Assembly (NCBI RefSeq): GCF_026241135.1
Contig: NZ_JAPFGA010000006.1
Span: 126,369 to 190,368 of the forward strand
Origin: Galbibacter kalidii
GTDB taxonomy: Bacteria; Bacteroidota; Bacteroidia; Flavobacteriales; Flavobacteriaceae
Length of the DNA stretch: 64,000 nucleotides
Reading direction: 5' to 3'
Shown: positions 44,482 to 52,756 of the stretch, piece after piece
How positions within the stretch are numbered: the first letter of the stretch is position 1
Layout of the letters: every line of letters starts with the position of its first letter
Made by a program: the position numbers and the translations under genes
Notes under the pieces: model-generated
What the model saw: only the letters and a program-made list of their open reading frames with translations
Database searches by the model: none
What the model was told of the DNA's origin: nothing

Positions 44482-45735
44482 ATGAAAACCAAGGCACTAC
44501 CATTTTTAATGCTGTTGTTTGTTGCTTTTACTTCTTGCAACAACGACAGCGGAACAGATTACGAAAAAGTAAAAGTAGCCTCAGCCGAAATTATGAGTTT
44601 TGAGGCTTTGAGAACTTCTGTAGCGATATTACCGCCACAACCTATAGAAGAATCAGGGAAGATTTATGTGCGTGAAAATATTGTCTTGATCAATGATAAA
44701 GCTGAAGGCATCCATGTGATCGATAATTCAAACCCTGCAAATCCGCAAAAAATAGCATTTATAAAAATTCCGGGAAATAATGATATGGAGTTGAAAGGTA
44801 ATTATTTGTATGCCGATAGCTATATCGATTTGGTGGTTTTTGATGTTACTGACTTTTCAAATGTAAAAGAAGTAGAGCGACTTGAAAATGTATTTCCGTA
44901 TTATCCCACTTTTCCTTCTTTGCCCGAAGAAGATGTTTTGATAGACTACAGCACCTATCCTGCTCATAGTGGAGGAATTGTCGTTGGCTGGGATATAAAG
45001 ACGGAACTCAGGGAGGTTGTTGAAGATGGTTCGATGTACTACTCGTTGGCTGATGCTATGGAGGTTGCCAATGTTGCTCCGTCAACCGGACAGGGAGGTT
45101 CGTTGGCGAGGTTTAAGATTGTGAGCGATTACCTCTATGCAGTCGATTCACACAATATTAATGTTTTTGATATTTCCAATCTTGAAGCTCCTCAGGAAAA
45201 AGAAAAGGTATATGCAGGCTTCGATATTGAAACAATATTCAATAGAGGGAATCATTTATTTTTAGGAAGTATGTCCGGAATGTACATCTACGATATTGAA
45301 AATCCTGCTGCTCCAACCTATGTTTCAGAGTTTATGCACGGTACGGCTTGTGATCCTGTGGTAGTCGATGGGGATTATGCCTATATCACTTTGCGAGGAG
45401 GAAACCAGTGTGGCGCTACGGAAAGCGGCTTGTTTGTAGTAGATATTTCTGATATTGTGAATCCAGTGGAAAAAGCTTCATATTCGTTGAAAGAGCCATA
45501 CGGACTCGGGGTAATGGGCGATCGATTATATGTTTGTGACGGAAGTGAGGGCTTGAAGGTTTTTGATAAGACCGATGTCATGGACATCCAGATGCTCAAC
45601 AAATATGAAACAGCAAAGACTTATGACGTAATTCCGATGGAAAGTCATTTGTTGATGATAGGGGAAAACAAATTCTATCAATATAATTATGAAGAAAACG
45701 GACTTTCACTGATCAGTGAGTTTTCGTTGAATTAA
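44482..45735 (+). CDS. LVIVD-repeat surface lipoprotein
   Basis: 417 residues. Signal peptide with lipobox FTSC (C19), so a lipoprotein. From about residue 60 onward there are repeating beta-propeller-like blades of the LVIVD kind: GIHVIDNSNPANPQKIAFI, LVVFDVTDFSNVKEV, NVFDISNLEAPQ, MYIYDIENPAAPTYVSEF, LFVVDISDIVNPVEKASY, LKVFDKTDVMDIQ. These repeats form a seven-bladed-propeller-type fold often found on cell surfaces. Role unknown. Monocistronic; a hairpin element lies downstream. Confidence 0.85.
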   Translation: MKTKALPFLMLLFVAFTSCNNDSGTDYEKVKVASAEIMSFEALRTSVAILPPQPIEESGKIYVRENIVLINDKAEGIHVIDNSNPANPQKIAFIKIPGNNDMELKGNYLYADSYIDLVVFDVTDFSNVKEVERLENVFPYYPTFPSLPEEDVLIDYSTYPAHSGGIVVGWDIKTELREVVEDGSMYYSLADAMEVANVAPSTGQGGSLARFKIVSDYLYAVDSHNINVFDISNLEAPQEKEKVYAGFDIETIFNRGNHLFLGSMSGMYIYDIENPAAPTYVSEFMHGTACDPVVVDGDYAYITLRGGNQCGATESGLFVVDISDIVNPVEKASYSLKEPYGLGVMGDRLYVCDGSEGLKVFDKTDVMDIQMLNKYETAKTYDVIPMESHLLMIGENKFYQYNYEENGLSLISEFSLN

Positions 45736-45760
45736 ACTCAGAGGTTTCCATCTGGTTTAT

Positions 45761-45895
45761 AAGAGGGTGTCTAAAAAGGCTTGAAAACCTTTGTCACACT
45801 GAACTTGTCGAAGAGTAATGTAATGAAAATAAAATCGTCTTCGACAGGCTCAGACTGACAATTTGTGTAAAAACAGTCTTTTTAGACACCCTCTT
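45761..45895. repeat. 135-bp element closed by an AAGAGGGTGTCTAAAAAG inverted repeat
   Basis: AAGAGGGTGTCTAAAAAG at 45761 is matched inverted by CTTTTTAGACACCCTCTT ending at 45895, 18 bp perfect. Inside lies a second inverted pair, CACACTGAACTTGTCGAAG and CTTCGACAGGCTCAG. The right arm is followed by TTTTTAT, so the whole can also act as a terminator for the LVIVD gene. Confidence 0.65.
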
Positions 45896-45919
45896 TTTAT
45901 TTTTTTAATTCAAAAAAAC

Positions 45920-45927
45920 TATTTTTG
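45920..45927 (+). promoter_or_regulatory. TATTTTTG promoter box for the 251-residue membrane protein
   Basis: TATTTTTG matches TAnnTTTG exactly, 34 bp before the ATG at 45962. The upstream half is a T-rich stretch (45894-45900) at the end of the preceding hairpin element, a poor TTTG match. Confidence 0.45.
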
Positions 45928-45961
45928 ACGGTTATAATAATTAACCAAAAATCTATACAAA

Positions 45962-46717
45962 ATGAACCTTACTACTTTATTGAGTAAAATTGAACGTAAC
46001 AATCCTCTTGATTTCGGAGATATCTTCAGCAAAGCCATCGACCTTTTTAAAAAAGTGTGGGTGCAGGGATTGCTTCTTCTCATAGCGAGTATGATATTGG
46101 TGTTACCTGTATTTTTGATTATTTATGTGCCGTTGATCGGTGCTGCAGCTGCCAATTCTCAAGGAGCAGAAGTTCCTCCTGAATTCCCTATTGGGATCAT
46201 GCTATTGTTAATCCCCATCATTATTATTATACAAACGATCGGTTTGGGATTGATGGCCGGATTTTATAAAATGGTGCGAAAAAGAGATAAGGATGAAGAA
46301 GCCAAAGTCTCCGATTTACTTTTTTATCTGAAAAAAGAATATTTTGGGAAGCTCTTTGTGTTGGCCCTAATAGTTTTGGGTATAGCAATATTGGCTACAT
46401 TGGCGTGCTACCTTCCTGTGTTTTACGTGATGGTGCCTTTATCTTTTGTTTCGGTAATCTTTGCATTTAATCCTGAACTTCAACCAAAAGAAATTATAAA
46501 AGCCTGTTTTAAACTCGGAAACAAAAAGTGGTTGATCACATTCGGATTGATCATAATTTCAGGGCTGTTGGCTGAAATAGTTGGTTTGCTTTTATGTGGA
46601 ATCGGGATTTTATTTACGGCATCATTCAGTTATTTACCGGTGTATTTGATTTATAAAGAGACCGTTGGTTTTGAAGATGAAGACGAAATCGGACAAATAG
46701 GCGAAGAGGAAATTTAA
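45962..46717 (+). CDS. polytopic membrane protein, unknown function
   Basis: 251 residues with about six hydrophobic helices (35-57, 75-100, 128-150, 155-172, 196-212, 215-235) and an acidic tail (EDEDEIGQIGEEE). The pattern of a cytoplasmic N-terminal amphipathic stretch (NNPLDFGDIFSKAIDLFKKVW) followed by paired helices resembles small DUF975/glycerophosphodiesterase-type membrane domains, but I cannot assign a family firmly. Located 115 bp before topA, which has its own promoter. Confidence 0.65.
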   Translation: MNLTTLLSKIERNNPLDFGDIFSKAIDLFKKVWVQGLLLLIASMILVLPVFLIIYVPLIGAAAANSQGAEVPPEFPIGIMLLLIPIIIIIQTIGLGLMAGFYKMVRKRDKDEEAKVSDLLFYLKKEYFGKLFVLALIVLGIAILATLACYLPVFYVMVPLSFVSVIFAFNPELQPKEIIKACFKLGNKKWLITFGLIIISGLLAEIVGLLLCGIGILFTASFSYLPVYLIYKETVGFEDEDEIGQIGEEEI

Positions 46718-46782
46718 GATAAAAACAGTTCGATATTTATTGGTCTTAGCAGATGTTTTATTCCCTTTAAAGGGTGTGAAGT

Positions 46783-46812
46783 ATTGCAAATTAAAAATTC
46801 TACATACTTTTG
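46783..46812 (+). promoter_or_regulatory. promoter of topA
   Basis: ATTG (46783-46786), 18-bp spacer, TACTTTTG (46805-46812). The downstream box matches TAnnTTTG exactly. Transcription would begin near 46818, after the upstream in-frame ATG at 46784, which excludes that ATG as the start. Confidence 0.75.
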
Positions 46813-46831
46813 TACCCTAAAAAAATGGTTT

Positions 46832-49324
46832 ATGGCAAAGAATTTGGTAATTGTTGAGTCACCTGCAAAAGCAAAGACCATCGAGAAGTTTCTCGGGAAA
46901 GATTATAAGGTTGAATCCAGTTTCGGACATATATCGGATCTCCCTGCAAAAGAGTTGGGAGTTGATGTCGAAAAGGATTTTAAACCTAAATATATTGTTT
47001 CCTCGGATAAGAAAGCGGTGGTTAAAAAGCTGAAAGAGCTCGCAAAAAAAGCAGAAATGGTATGGCTGGCGAGTGATGAAGACCGGGAAGGGGAAGCTAT
47101 TGCATGGCACTTGGCTGAAACACTTAAATTGGATAGGGACAAAACCAAAAGGATTGTCTTCAATTCCATTACCAAAAAGGCTATCCAAAATGCCATCGAG
47201 AATCCGCGTAGCATAGATTATAACCTTGTCAATGCTCAGCAAGCGAGAAGGGTGTTGGACAGGCTGGTGGGATATGAATTGTCGCCGGTACTTTGGAAAA
47301 AGATCAAAACCGGACTTTCCGCAGGAAGGGTGCAATCGGTTTCTGTCCGACTTATCGTAGAAAGGGAACGCGAAATAAAAGCGTTTATACCTCAGGCTTC
47401 GTTCAGGATTGTAGCTGAATTTAAAAATGAAAGGGGAAAAGCCTTTAAGGCCAAACTGAATAAAACCTTTAAAACCAAAGAGGAGGCCAAAGCCTTTTTG
47501 GATAAAAATATAGGGGCTAACTTTAAAATTGCATCGCTTGATACCAAGCCTGCAAAAAAATCGCCTGCAGCACCTTTTACCACATCAACTTTGCAACAGG
47601 AGGCTTCCCGAAAATTGTTTTTTTCGGTAGCCAAGACCATGAATATGGCGCAGCGCTTGTATGAAGCCGGTTTGATCACTTACATGAGAACCGATAGTGT
47701 GAATTTGTCCGGTGAAGCCATAGAAGCGGCCAAAGCTGAAATCCTGAAATCCTACGGAGAACAATTCAGCAAACCCAGAAATTACGCCAGCAAATCAAAA
47801 GGGGCACAAGAAGCTCACGAAGCGATCCGCCCTACCGATATGGCGCGTAGCCGTGTGAATAATGTTGAAAGAGATCAGGCACGATTGTATGAATTGATCT
47901 GGAAAAGAACTCTGGCCTCACAAATGAGCGATGCAAAATTGGAACGCACCAATGTAAAGATCGAAGTTGATCAGCATTCAGAATTATTTACAGCCAACGG
48001 AGAGGTATTGAAATTTGAAGGTTTCTTGAAAGTATATCTCGAAGGAACCGATGAAGAGGAAGAAGAACAAGCAGGAATGTTACCGACGCTTAAAACCGGG
48101 GAATCAGTTTATAAAAACTATATCACTGCAACCGAACGTTTTACAAGACCACCGTACAGATATACCGAAGCTTCCCTTGTTAAAAAATTGGAAGAATTGG
48201 GAATCGGGCGTCCGTCTACCTATGCGCCTACAATTTCAACCATCCAAAATAGAGGATATGTAGAAAGGGGAACCGTAGAGGGCGTAGAACGCAAATACAC
48301 ACAATTAATATTACAAAGTAGTGAGGTAAAGGAAAGTTCGCTTACCGAAATGATAGGTTCCGATAAAGGAAAATTGGTGCCTACAGATATCGGTATGATT
48401 GTGAACGATTTCCTTGTTAACCATTTTTCTGGAATTCTTGATTACAACTTTACGGCTAAAGTAGAACAGAGTTTTGACGACATTGCTTCCGGAGGGGAAG
48501 ACTGGACACAGATGATAGAGGATTTCTACAAAGATTTCCATCCGAATGTAATAGATGTAGAGGAGAATGCGGAAAGGGAAAGCGGCGAACGTGTTTTAGG
48601 AAAAGATCCGAAAACGGGAAGGCAACTGAGTGTGCGTTTGGGACGTTTTGGTCCTATGGCGCAGATAGGAACGGTAGATGAAGAGGAAAAACCGCAGTTT
48701 GCAAGTTTGTTGCCCGACCAATCTATAGATACCATTACTTTTGAAGAAGCTTTAGGCTTGTTCAATTTACCGAGAAAGCTCGGTGTATATGACGGGCAAG
48801 AAGTTGAGGTGAACGTAGGACGTTTTGGTCCTTATGTGCGCTTTGGCAAGAGCTTTGTTTCTTTAGCTAAAGGCGAAGATGTGTTTGAAGTGGATATGGA
48901 ACGGGCGAAAGAACTGATTGAAGAAAAGAAAAAAGCCGACGCGCCAATAGCATCCTATAAAGGAAAGGATGTAACCAAAGGAAAAGGCAGATTTGGTCCG
49001 TTTATCAAGTGGGACGGTATGTTCATCAACGTCAACAAAAAATACGATTTTGATAATCTCTCTCAAGACGATATCGAAACTTTGATCGAAGATAAACTGA
49101 AGAAAGAGCGTGAAAAAGTGATTCATAACTGGGAGGATGAAGGCATCCGGGTAGAAAAAGCACGTTGGGGACGTTCCAATATTATCAAAGGAAAAACGAA
49201 AATCGAACTTTCAAAAGATGTGGACGCCGCTGCTTTGAGTTTGGATGAGGTGAAAGAACTGATAGAGAAAAAAGCACCGAAGAAAAAAACCAGGGCCAAA
49301 AGAAAAACCAAATCAAAGAAATAG
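46832..49324 (+). CDS. topA: DNA topoisomerase I (type IA)
   Basis: 830 residues from the ATG at 46832 (MAKNLVIVESPAKAKTIEKF). TOPRIM domain first (DEDREGEAIAWHLAE near 79), then the catalytic tyrosine in YEAGLITYMRTDSVNLS near 290. The C-terminus has no zinc-finger cysteines; it contains four topoisomerase C-terminal repeats marked by GRFGPMAQIG, VGRFGPYVRFG, KGRFGPFIKWDG and ARWGRSNIIKG (about 605-800) and a Lys/Arg-rich tail. Relaxes negative supercoils. The ureohydrolase-like gene begins 3 bp after the stop. Confidence 0.97.
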   Translation: MAKNLVIVESPAKAKTIEKFLGKDYKVESSFGHISDLPAKELGVDVEKDFKPKYIVSSDKKAVVKKLKELAKKAEMVWLASDEDREGEAIAWHLAETLKLDRDKTKRIVFNSITKKAIQNAIENPRSIDYNLVNAQQARRVLDRLVGYELSPVLWKKIKTGLSAGRVQSVSVRLIVEREREIKAFIPQASFRIVAEFKNERGKAFKAKLNKTFKTKEEAKAFLDKNIGANFKIASLDTKPAKKSPAAPFTTSTLQQEASRKLFFSVAKTMNMAQRLYEAGLITYMRTDSVNLSGEAIEAAKAEILKSYGEQFSKPRNYASKSKGAQEAHEAIRPTDMARSRVNNVERDQARLYELIWKRTLASQMSDAKLERTNVKIEVDQHSELFTANGEVLKFEGFLKVYLEGTDEEEEEQAGMLPTLKTGESVYKNYITATERFTRPPYRYTEASLVKKLEELGIGRPSTYAPTISTIQNRGYVERGTVEGVERKYTQLILQSSEVKESSLTEMIGSDKGKLVPTDIGMIVNDFLVNHFSGILDYNFTAKVEQSFDDIASGGEDWTQMIEDFYKDFHPNVIDVEENAERESGERVLGKDPKTGRQLSVRLGRFGPMAQIGTVDEEEKPQFASLLPDQSIDTITFEEALGLFNLPRKLGVYDGQEVEVNVGRFGPYVRFGKSFVSLAKGEDVFEVDMERAKELIEEKKKADAPIASYKGKDVTKGKGRFGPFIKWDGMFINVNKKYDFDNLSQDDIETLIEDKLKKEREKVIHNWEDEGIRVEKARWGRSNIIKGKTKIELSKDVDAAALSLDEVKELIEKKAPKKKTRAKRKTKSKK

Positions 49325-49327
49325 TTG

Positions 49328-50485
49328 ATGGAGCTCGAATTCTTGACACCTGTAAAAAGCGTGGTTTTGGCACACAATGAGTTATTGCCAAAACAAGCTT
49401 TGGGAAGAATCATGCGAGTACATTCAGAAAAGAATGGGATTCCGGATCTTGAAGGAGTACAATTGGCTATCATAGGTGTGAACGAAACGCGAAGCGACAG
49501 TGTTGAGACCAAAGGAGAGCTTGATCTTACTTCCATAAGAATAGAGATGTACAAGCTTTTTTTAGGAAATTGGCATGCCGACATTGCTGATTTGGGCGAT
49601 ATCAACTCCGGTGAAACCCTTGAAGACACCTATTTTGTGTTAACTTCCATAACAGCACAACTTTTGCGGGAGAATATTATCCCGATAGTCATTGGCGGAA
49701 GTCATGACCTTACCTATGCCATGTATCGGGCATACGACAAGATGGAACAAATGGTGAATTTGGCTTCTGTTGACAGCAAATTTGATTTTAGTGCCTCAGA
49801 CGAATTGATATCTTCGGGTGTGTATATGAGTAAGATCATTATGGAGCAGCCCAACAATTTGTTCAATTATACTGTTGTGGGCTATCAAACCTATTTTAAT
49901 GCACAGGAAGAGATCGACCTGATGGAAAAACTTTTTTTTGATGCGTATAGATTGGGAGAGGTGACAAATGATATTACGATCGTAGAACCTGTTTTTCGTG
50001 ATGCCGATCTGGTGAGTGTGGATATGAGCTCGGTCAAAGCTTCAGAGTTGGGCTATGCATCAAATACATACCCTAATGGTTTTGACGGAAGGGAAATATG
50101 TGCCATAGCCCGTTATGCCGGAATCAGTGATAAAGTGACTGGATTTGGTCTTTTTGATTGTAAGGATACAAAACAGAGTGCGCAATTAACAGCACAAATA
50201 ATATGGTATTTTTTGGAAGGATATAATTACAGGAAAAAAGACTATCCGTTTATATCCTCAGCCAATTATAATAAATATATTGTACCATTGGACGACATAG
50301 ATATTTGTTTCTATAAGAGCAATATTTCAGACCGTTGGTGGATAGAAGTGCCCCAAATTGAAAATTTAAATAATAAATTCAAAAGACATACGTTATTACC
50401 TTGCACGCATAAAGAATATAAAGAAGCCAGTGAGGGTGTAGTGCCCGAAAGATGGTGGAAAGCGTACAAGAAAATGTTGGTATAA
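49328..50485 (+). CDS. ureohydrolase-fold protein (formimidoylglutamase-like) with eroded metal sites
   Basis: 385 residues. The arginase/agmatinase/formimidoylglutamase fold is visible, with the first metal motif GGSHD kept (123-127). The second motif, normally D-x-H-x-D, reads DSKFD (149-153), with Lys in place of His. The third, normally S-x-D-x-D-x-x-D-P, reads SVDMSSVKA (230-238), keeping only its first Asp. At least three Mn2+ ligands are gone, so hydrolase activity is unlikely as annotated by similarity alone. It begins 3 bp after topA and ends 141 bp before gldK, so it may serve the gliding/secretion operon in a non-catalytic role. Confidence 0.82.
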   Translation: MELEFLTPVKSVVLAHNELLPKQALGRIMRVHSEKNGIPDLEGVQLAIIGVNETRSDSVETKGELDLTSIRIEMYKLFLGNWHADIADLGDINSGETLEDTYFVLTSITAQLLRENIIPIVIGGSHDLTYAMYRAYDKMEQMVNLASVDSKFDFSASDELISSGVYMSKIIMEQPNNLFNYTVVGYQTYFNAQEEIDLMEKLFFDAYRLGEVTNDITIVEPVFRDADLVSVDMSSVKASELGYASNTYPNGFDGREICAIARYAGISDKVTGFGLFDCKDTKQSAQLTAQIIWYFLEGYNYRKKDYPFISSANYNKYIVPLDDIDICFYKSNISDRWWIEVPQIENLNNKFKRHTLLPCTHKEYKEASEGVVPERWWKAYKKMLV

Positions 50486-50559
50486 TCGCCAAGAAAATAA
50501 CACTATTCACTTAGTTTACTGTGTTTTACGGTGGTTTTACAACAAAAATTAAGAGTTTA

Positions 50560-50590
50560 TTGTTTTTTTAAAATTTATTGGATAGGTTTA
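50560..50590 (+). promoter_or_regulatory. candidate promoter of gldKLMN
   Basis: TTG (50560-50562), 20-bp spacer, TAGGTTTA (50583-50590), one mismatch from TAnnTTTG. It lies about 37 bp before the gldK start. The AT-rich 141-bp gap offers no clearer alternative. Confidence 0.35.
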
Positions 50591-50626
50591 CCATCTTGAA
50601 TCTAAGAATGTAATTTAACCTCAATT

Positions 50627-51985
50627 ATGTATATGAAAAAGCTATTTCTATTAGCATCTGTTACATTATTTTTGACCAGCTGTGGTTCTAATGACAGAGG
50701 AGAATTAGTTGGTGTTAGCGGAAAAAAATGGCATCCCGAAAAGCCCTACGGTATGTCGCTTGTTCCTGGAGGCGCCTTCATTATGGGTAGGTCTGAAGAA
50801 GACATGGCCAATGTTCTCAATGCTCCAACAAAAACAGTTACAGTACGTTCATTTTATATGGACGAGACTGAGATCACAAACAGTGAATACCGCCAATTTG
50901 TCGAGTGGGTGAAAGATTCCACCGTTCGTACAAGACTGGCTGTCCTTGCTGATGAATTAGGAGAAGTCCCTGGTAACGGAGGAATAGGTGAATATGCGTT
51001 TAAGGATGCAGATACCGCCAACCTTTCTGAATATCAAAAGTATATGCTTTTTAATTATTCAGGTATGGGAGAGACTGGTTATGAAGGAAGACAACTGAAT
51101 AAGGATGTAGACCTTGTTTGGGACGTTTCCAAATATCCCGATGAATATTATACAGAGGTTATGGATTCCATGTATATCCCAATGGAAGAAGCCTATAACG
51201 GTCGAAGAACGATCGATGTCAATAAACTGAAATTCCAATACGACTGGATGGATATTCAGGCAGCTGCTAAAGCCAAAGGCGGTGGTCAGCGTAGAGACTT
51301 TATCAAACACGAGGAAGTCTTGGTGTATCCGGATACTACGGTATGGATCAAAGATTTTAGCTACTCATACAATGAGCCCATGCACAATGACTATTTCTGG
51401 AGTGAAGCCTACAGCGACTATCCTGTGGTTGGAGTTACTTGGAAGCAAGCAAAGGCTTTTTGTGCATGGAGATCAAAATATAAGAACGATTATCAAAAGG
51501 AAAAAGGAAAACAATTTGTAAACCAATTCAGATTGCCAACCGAGGCCGAGTGGGAATATGCGGCCAGAGGAGGTATAGAATCCGGAACATATCCGTGGGG
51601 AGGGCCGTATATATTGAACAACAGGGGTTGTTTTATGGCGAACTTTAAGCCTATGAGAGGTGATTATGCAGCCGACCTGTCATTATATACTGTCGAAGCC
51701 GATTCATATGACCCCAACGATTATAATTTGTATAACATGGCAGGAAATGTTTCTGAATGGACAAATTCATCATTCGACCCCAATTCGTATGAATATGTTT
51801 CCACAATGAATCCGAACACATACAACGACGAGAACAAGCGTAAAGTGATTAGGGGTGGTTCGTGGAAAGATGTTGCTTACTTCTTGCAAGTGAGCACAAG
51901 AGATTATGAGTATCAGGACTCAGCGCGAAGCTATATTGGCTTTAGGACAGTACAAGATTATATGGGTACAGAAGCTACTCAATAA
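50627..51985 (+). CDS. gldK: gliding motility/type IX secretion lipoprotein GldK
   Basis: 452 residues (or 450 from the second ATG at 50633). Signal peptide with lipobox LTSC near residue 21. The bulk is a formylglycine-generating-enzyme-like (SUMF1) domain: MSLVPGGAFIMGRS near 43, TEITNSEYRQFV near 80, VGVTWKQAKAFCAWR near 269, RLPTEAEWEYAARGG near 303 and VIRGGSWKD near 406. It is the T9SS-specific GldK, not a sulfatase activator. GldK and GldN form the periplasmic ring attached to the outer membrane. First of gldK-L-M-N, in standard order. Confidence 0.96.
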   Translation: MYMKKLFLLASVTLFLTSCGSNDRGELVGVSGKKWHPEKPYGMSLVPGGAFIMGRSEEDMANVLNAPTKTVTVRSFYMDETEITNSEYRQFVEWVKDSTVRTRLAVLADELGEVPGNGGIGEYAFKDADTANLSEYQKYMLFNYSGMGETGYEGRQLNKDVDLVWDVSKYPDEYYTEVMDSMYIPMEEAYNGRRTIDVNKLKFQYDWMDIQAAAKAKGGGQRRDFIKHEEVLVYPDTTVWIKDFSYSYNEPMHNDYFWSEAYSDYPVVGVTWKQAKAFCAWRSKYKNDYQKEKGKQFVNQFRLPTEAEWEYAARGGIESGTYPWGGPYILNNRGCFMANFKPMRGDYAADLSLYTVEADSYDPNDYNLYNMAGNVSEWTNSSFDPNSYEYVSTMNPNTYNDENKRKVIRGGSWKDVAYFLQVSTRDYEYQDSARSYIGFRTVQDYMGTEATQ

Positions 51986-52055
51986 CCAAACTTGAATCCG
52001 AATACTACAATTAATTGAATTATTAACTTAACTTAACTAAAAAATTTTTATTACT

Positions 52056-52709
52056 ATGGCACAGTCAAAATCAACAAAGAGACTTTTTAACATGGCCTAC
52101 GGGCTTGGAGCATCGGTGGTAATCATTGGTGCATTGTTTAAAATACTACACTGGGAATTAGGACCGATTAATGGTGGAATGCTGTTAGCTATCGGTTTGA
52201 TTACTGAAGCACTTATTTTTGCGATTTCCGCATTTGAACCGGTTGACGCCGATCTCGACTGGACATTGGTATATCCTGAATTGGCAGGAGGTATGACTGC
52301 CAATAGAAAGAACGAAGCATTGGAAGCAAAAGAAGCTGAAGGACAACTTTCTAAAAAGTTGGACGATATGTTGAAAGAAGCAAAAATAGATTCAGCATTG
52401 ATGTCTAGTCTTGGCGACAGTATCAGGAATTTTGAAGGCGCTGCCAAAAATATTTCTCCAACTGCCGAAGCTTTGACTTCTACTAAAAGATATAGTGAAG
52501 AACTTTCTTTGGCCGCCGCTCAGATGGAATCGTTGAACAGCTTGTACAAAGTACAGTTGGAAAGCGCCAACAAACAAGCGATGATCCAAGAAGAAGTAGC
52601 CGCAAATGCCGGAAGGTTGAAAGATCAAATGCAGTCGTTGACTTCAAATCTTTCTTCATTGAACGGTGTGTATGGTGGAATGCTTACTGCAATGAATAGA
52701 CCTGCGTAA
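52056..52709 (+). CDS. gldL: type IX secretion motor protein GldL
   Basis: 217 residues. Two transmembrane helices close to the N-terminus (about 12-30 and 39-60; AYGLGASVVIIGALFKIL and LLAIGLITEALIFAISAF) carrying the conserved lysine and glutamate of the GldL motor, then a long cytoplasmic helical tail (about 85-217) rich in Ala, Ser and Gln. GldL with GldM forms the proton-driven rotary motor of type IX secretion and gliding. Lies 70 bp after gldK and 47 bp before gldM. Confidence 0.95.
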   Translation: MAQSKSTKRLFNMAYGLGASVVIIGALFKILHWELGPINGGMLLAIGLITEALIFAISAFEPVDADLDWTLVYPELAGGMTANRKNEALEAKEAEGQLSKKLDDMLKEAKIDSALMSSLGDSIRNFEGAAKNISPTAEALTSTKRYSEELSLAAAQMESLNSLYKVQLESANKQAMIQEEVAANAGRLKDQMQSLTSNLSSLNGVYGGMLTAMNRPA

Positions 52710-52756
52710 TTAGTACGTTTTATTGAACCAATAATTAACTCTTAAACTAATTAGAT

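Noticed and set aside
46784-46831. Upstream in-frame ATG that would extend topA by 16 residues
   Set aside because: A near-consensus promoter lies at 46783-46812, so the upstream ATG would not be transcribed, and the family starts at MAKNLVIVESPAKAK.
50627-51985. Formylglycine-generating enzyme (sulfatase activator)
   Set aside because: The SUMF1-like domain is present, but the lipobox and the gldL-gldM-gldN genes directly downstream identify GldK.
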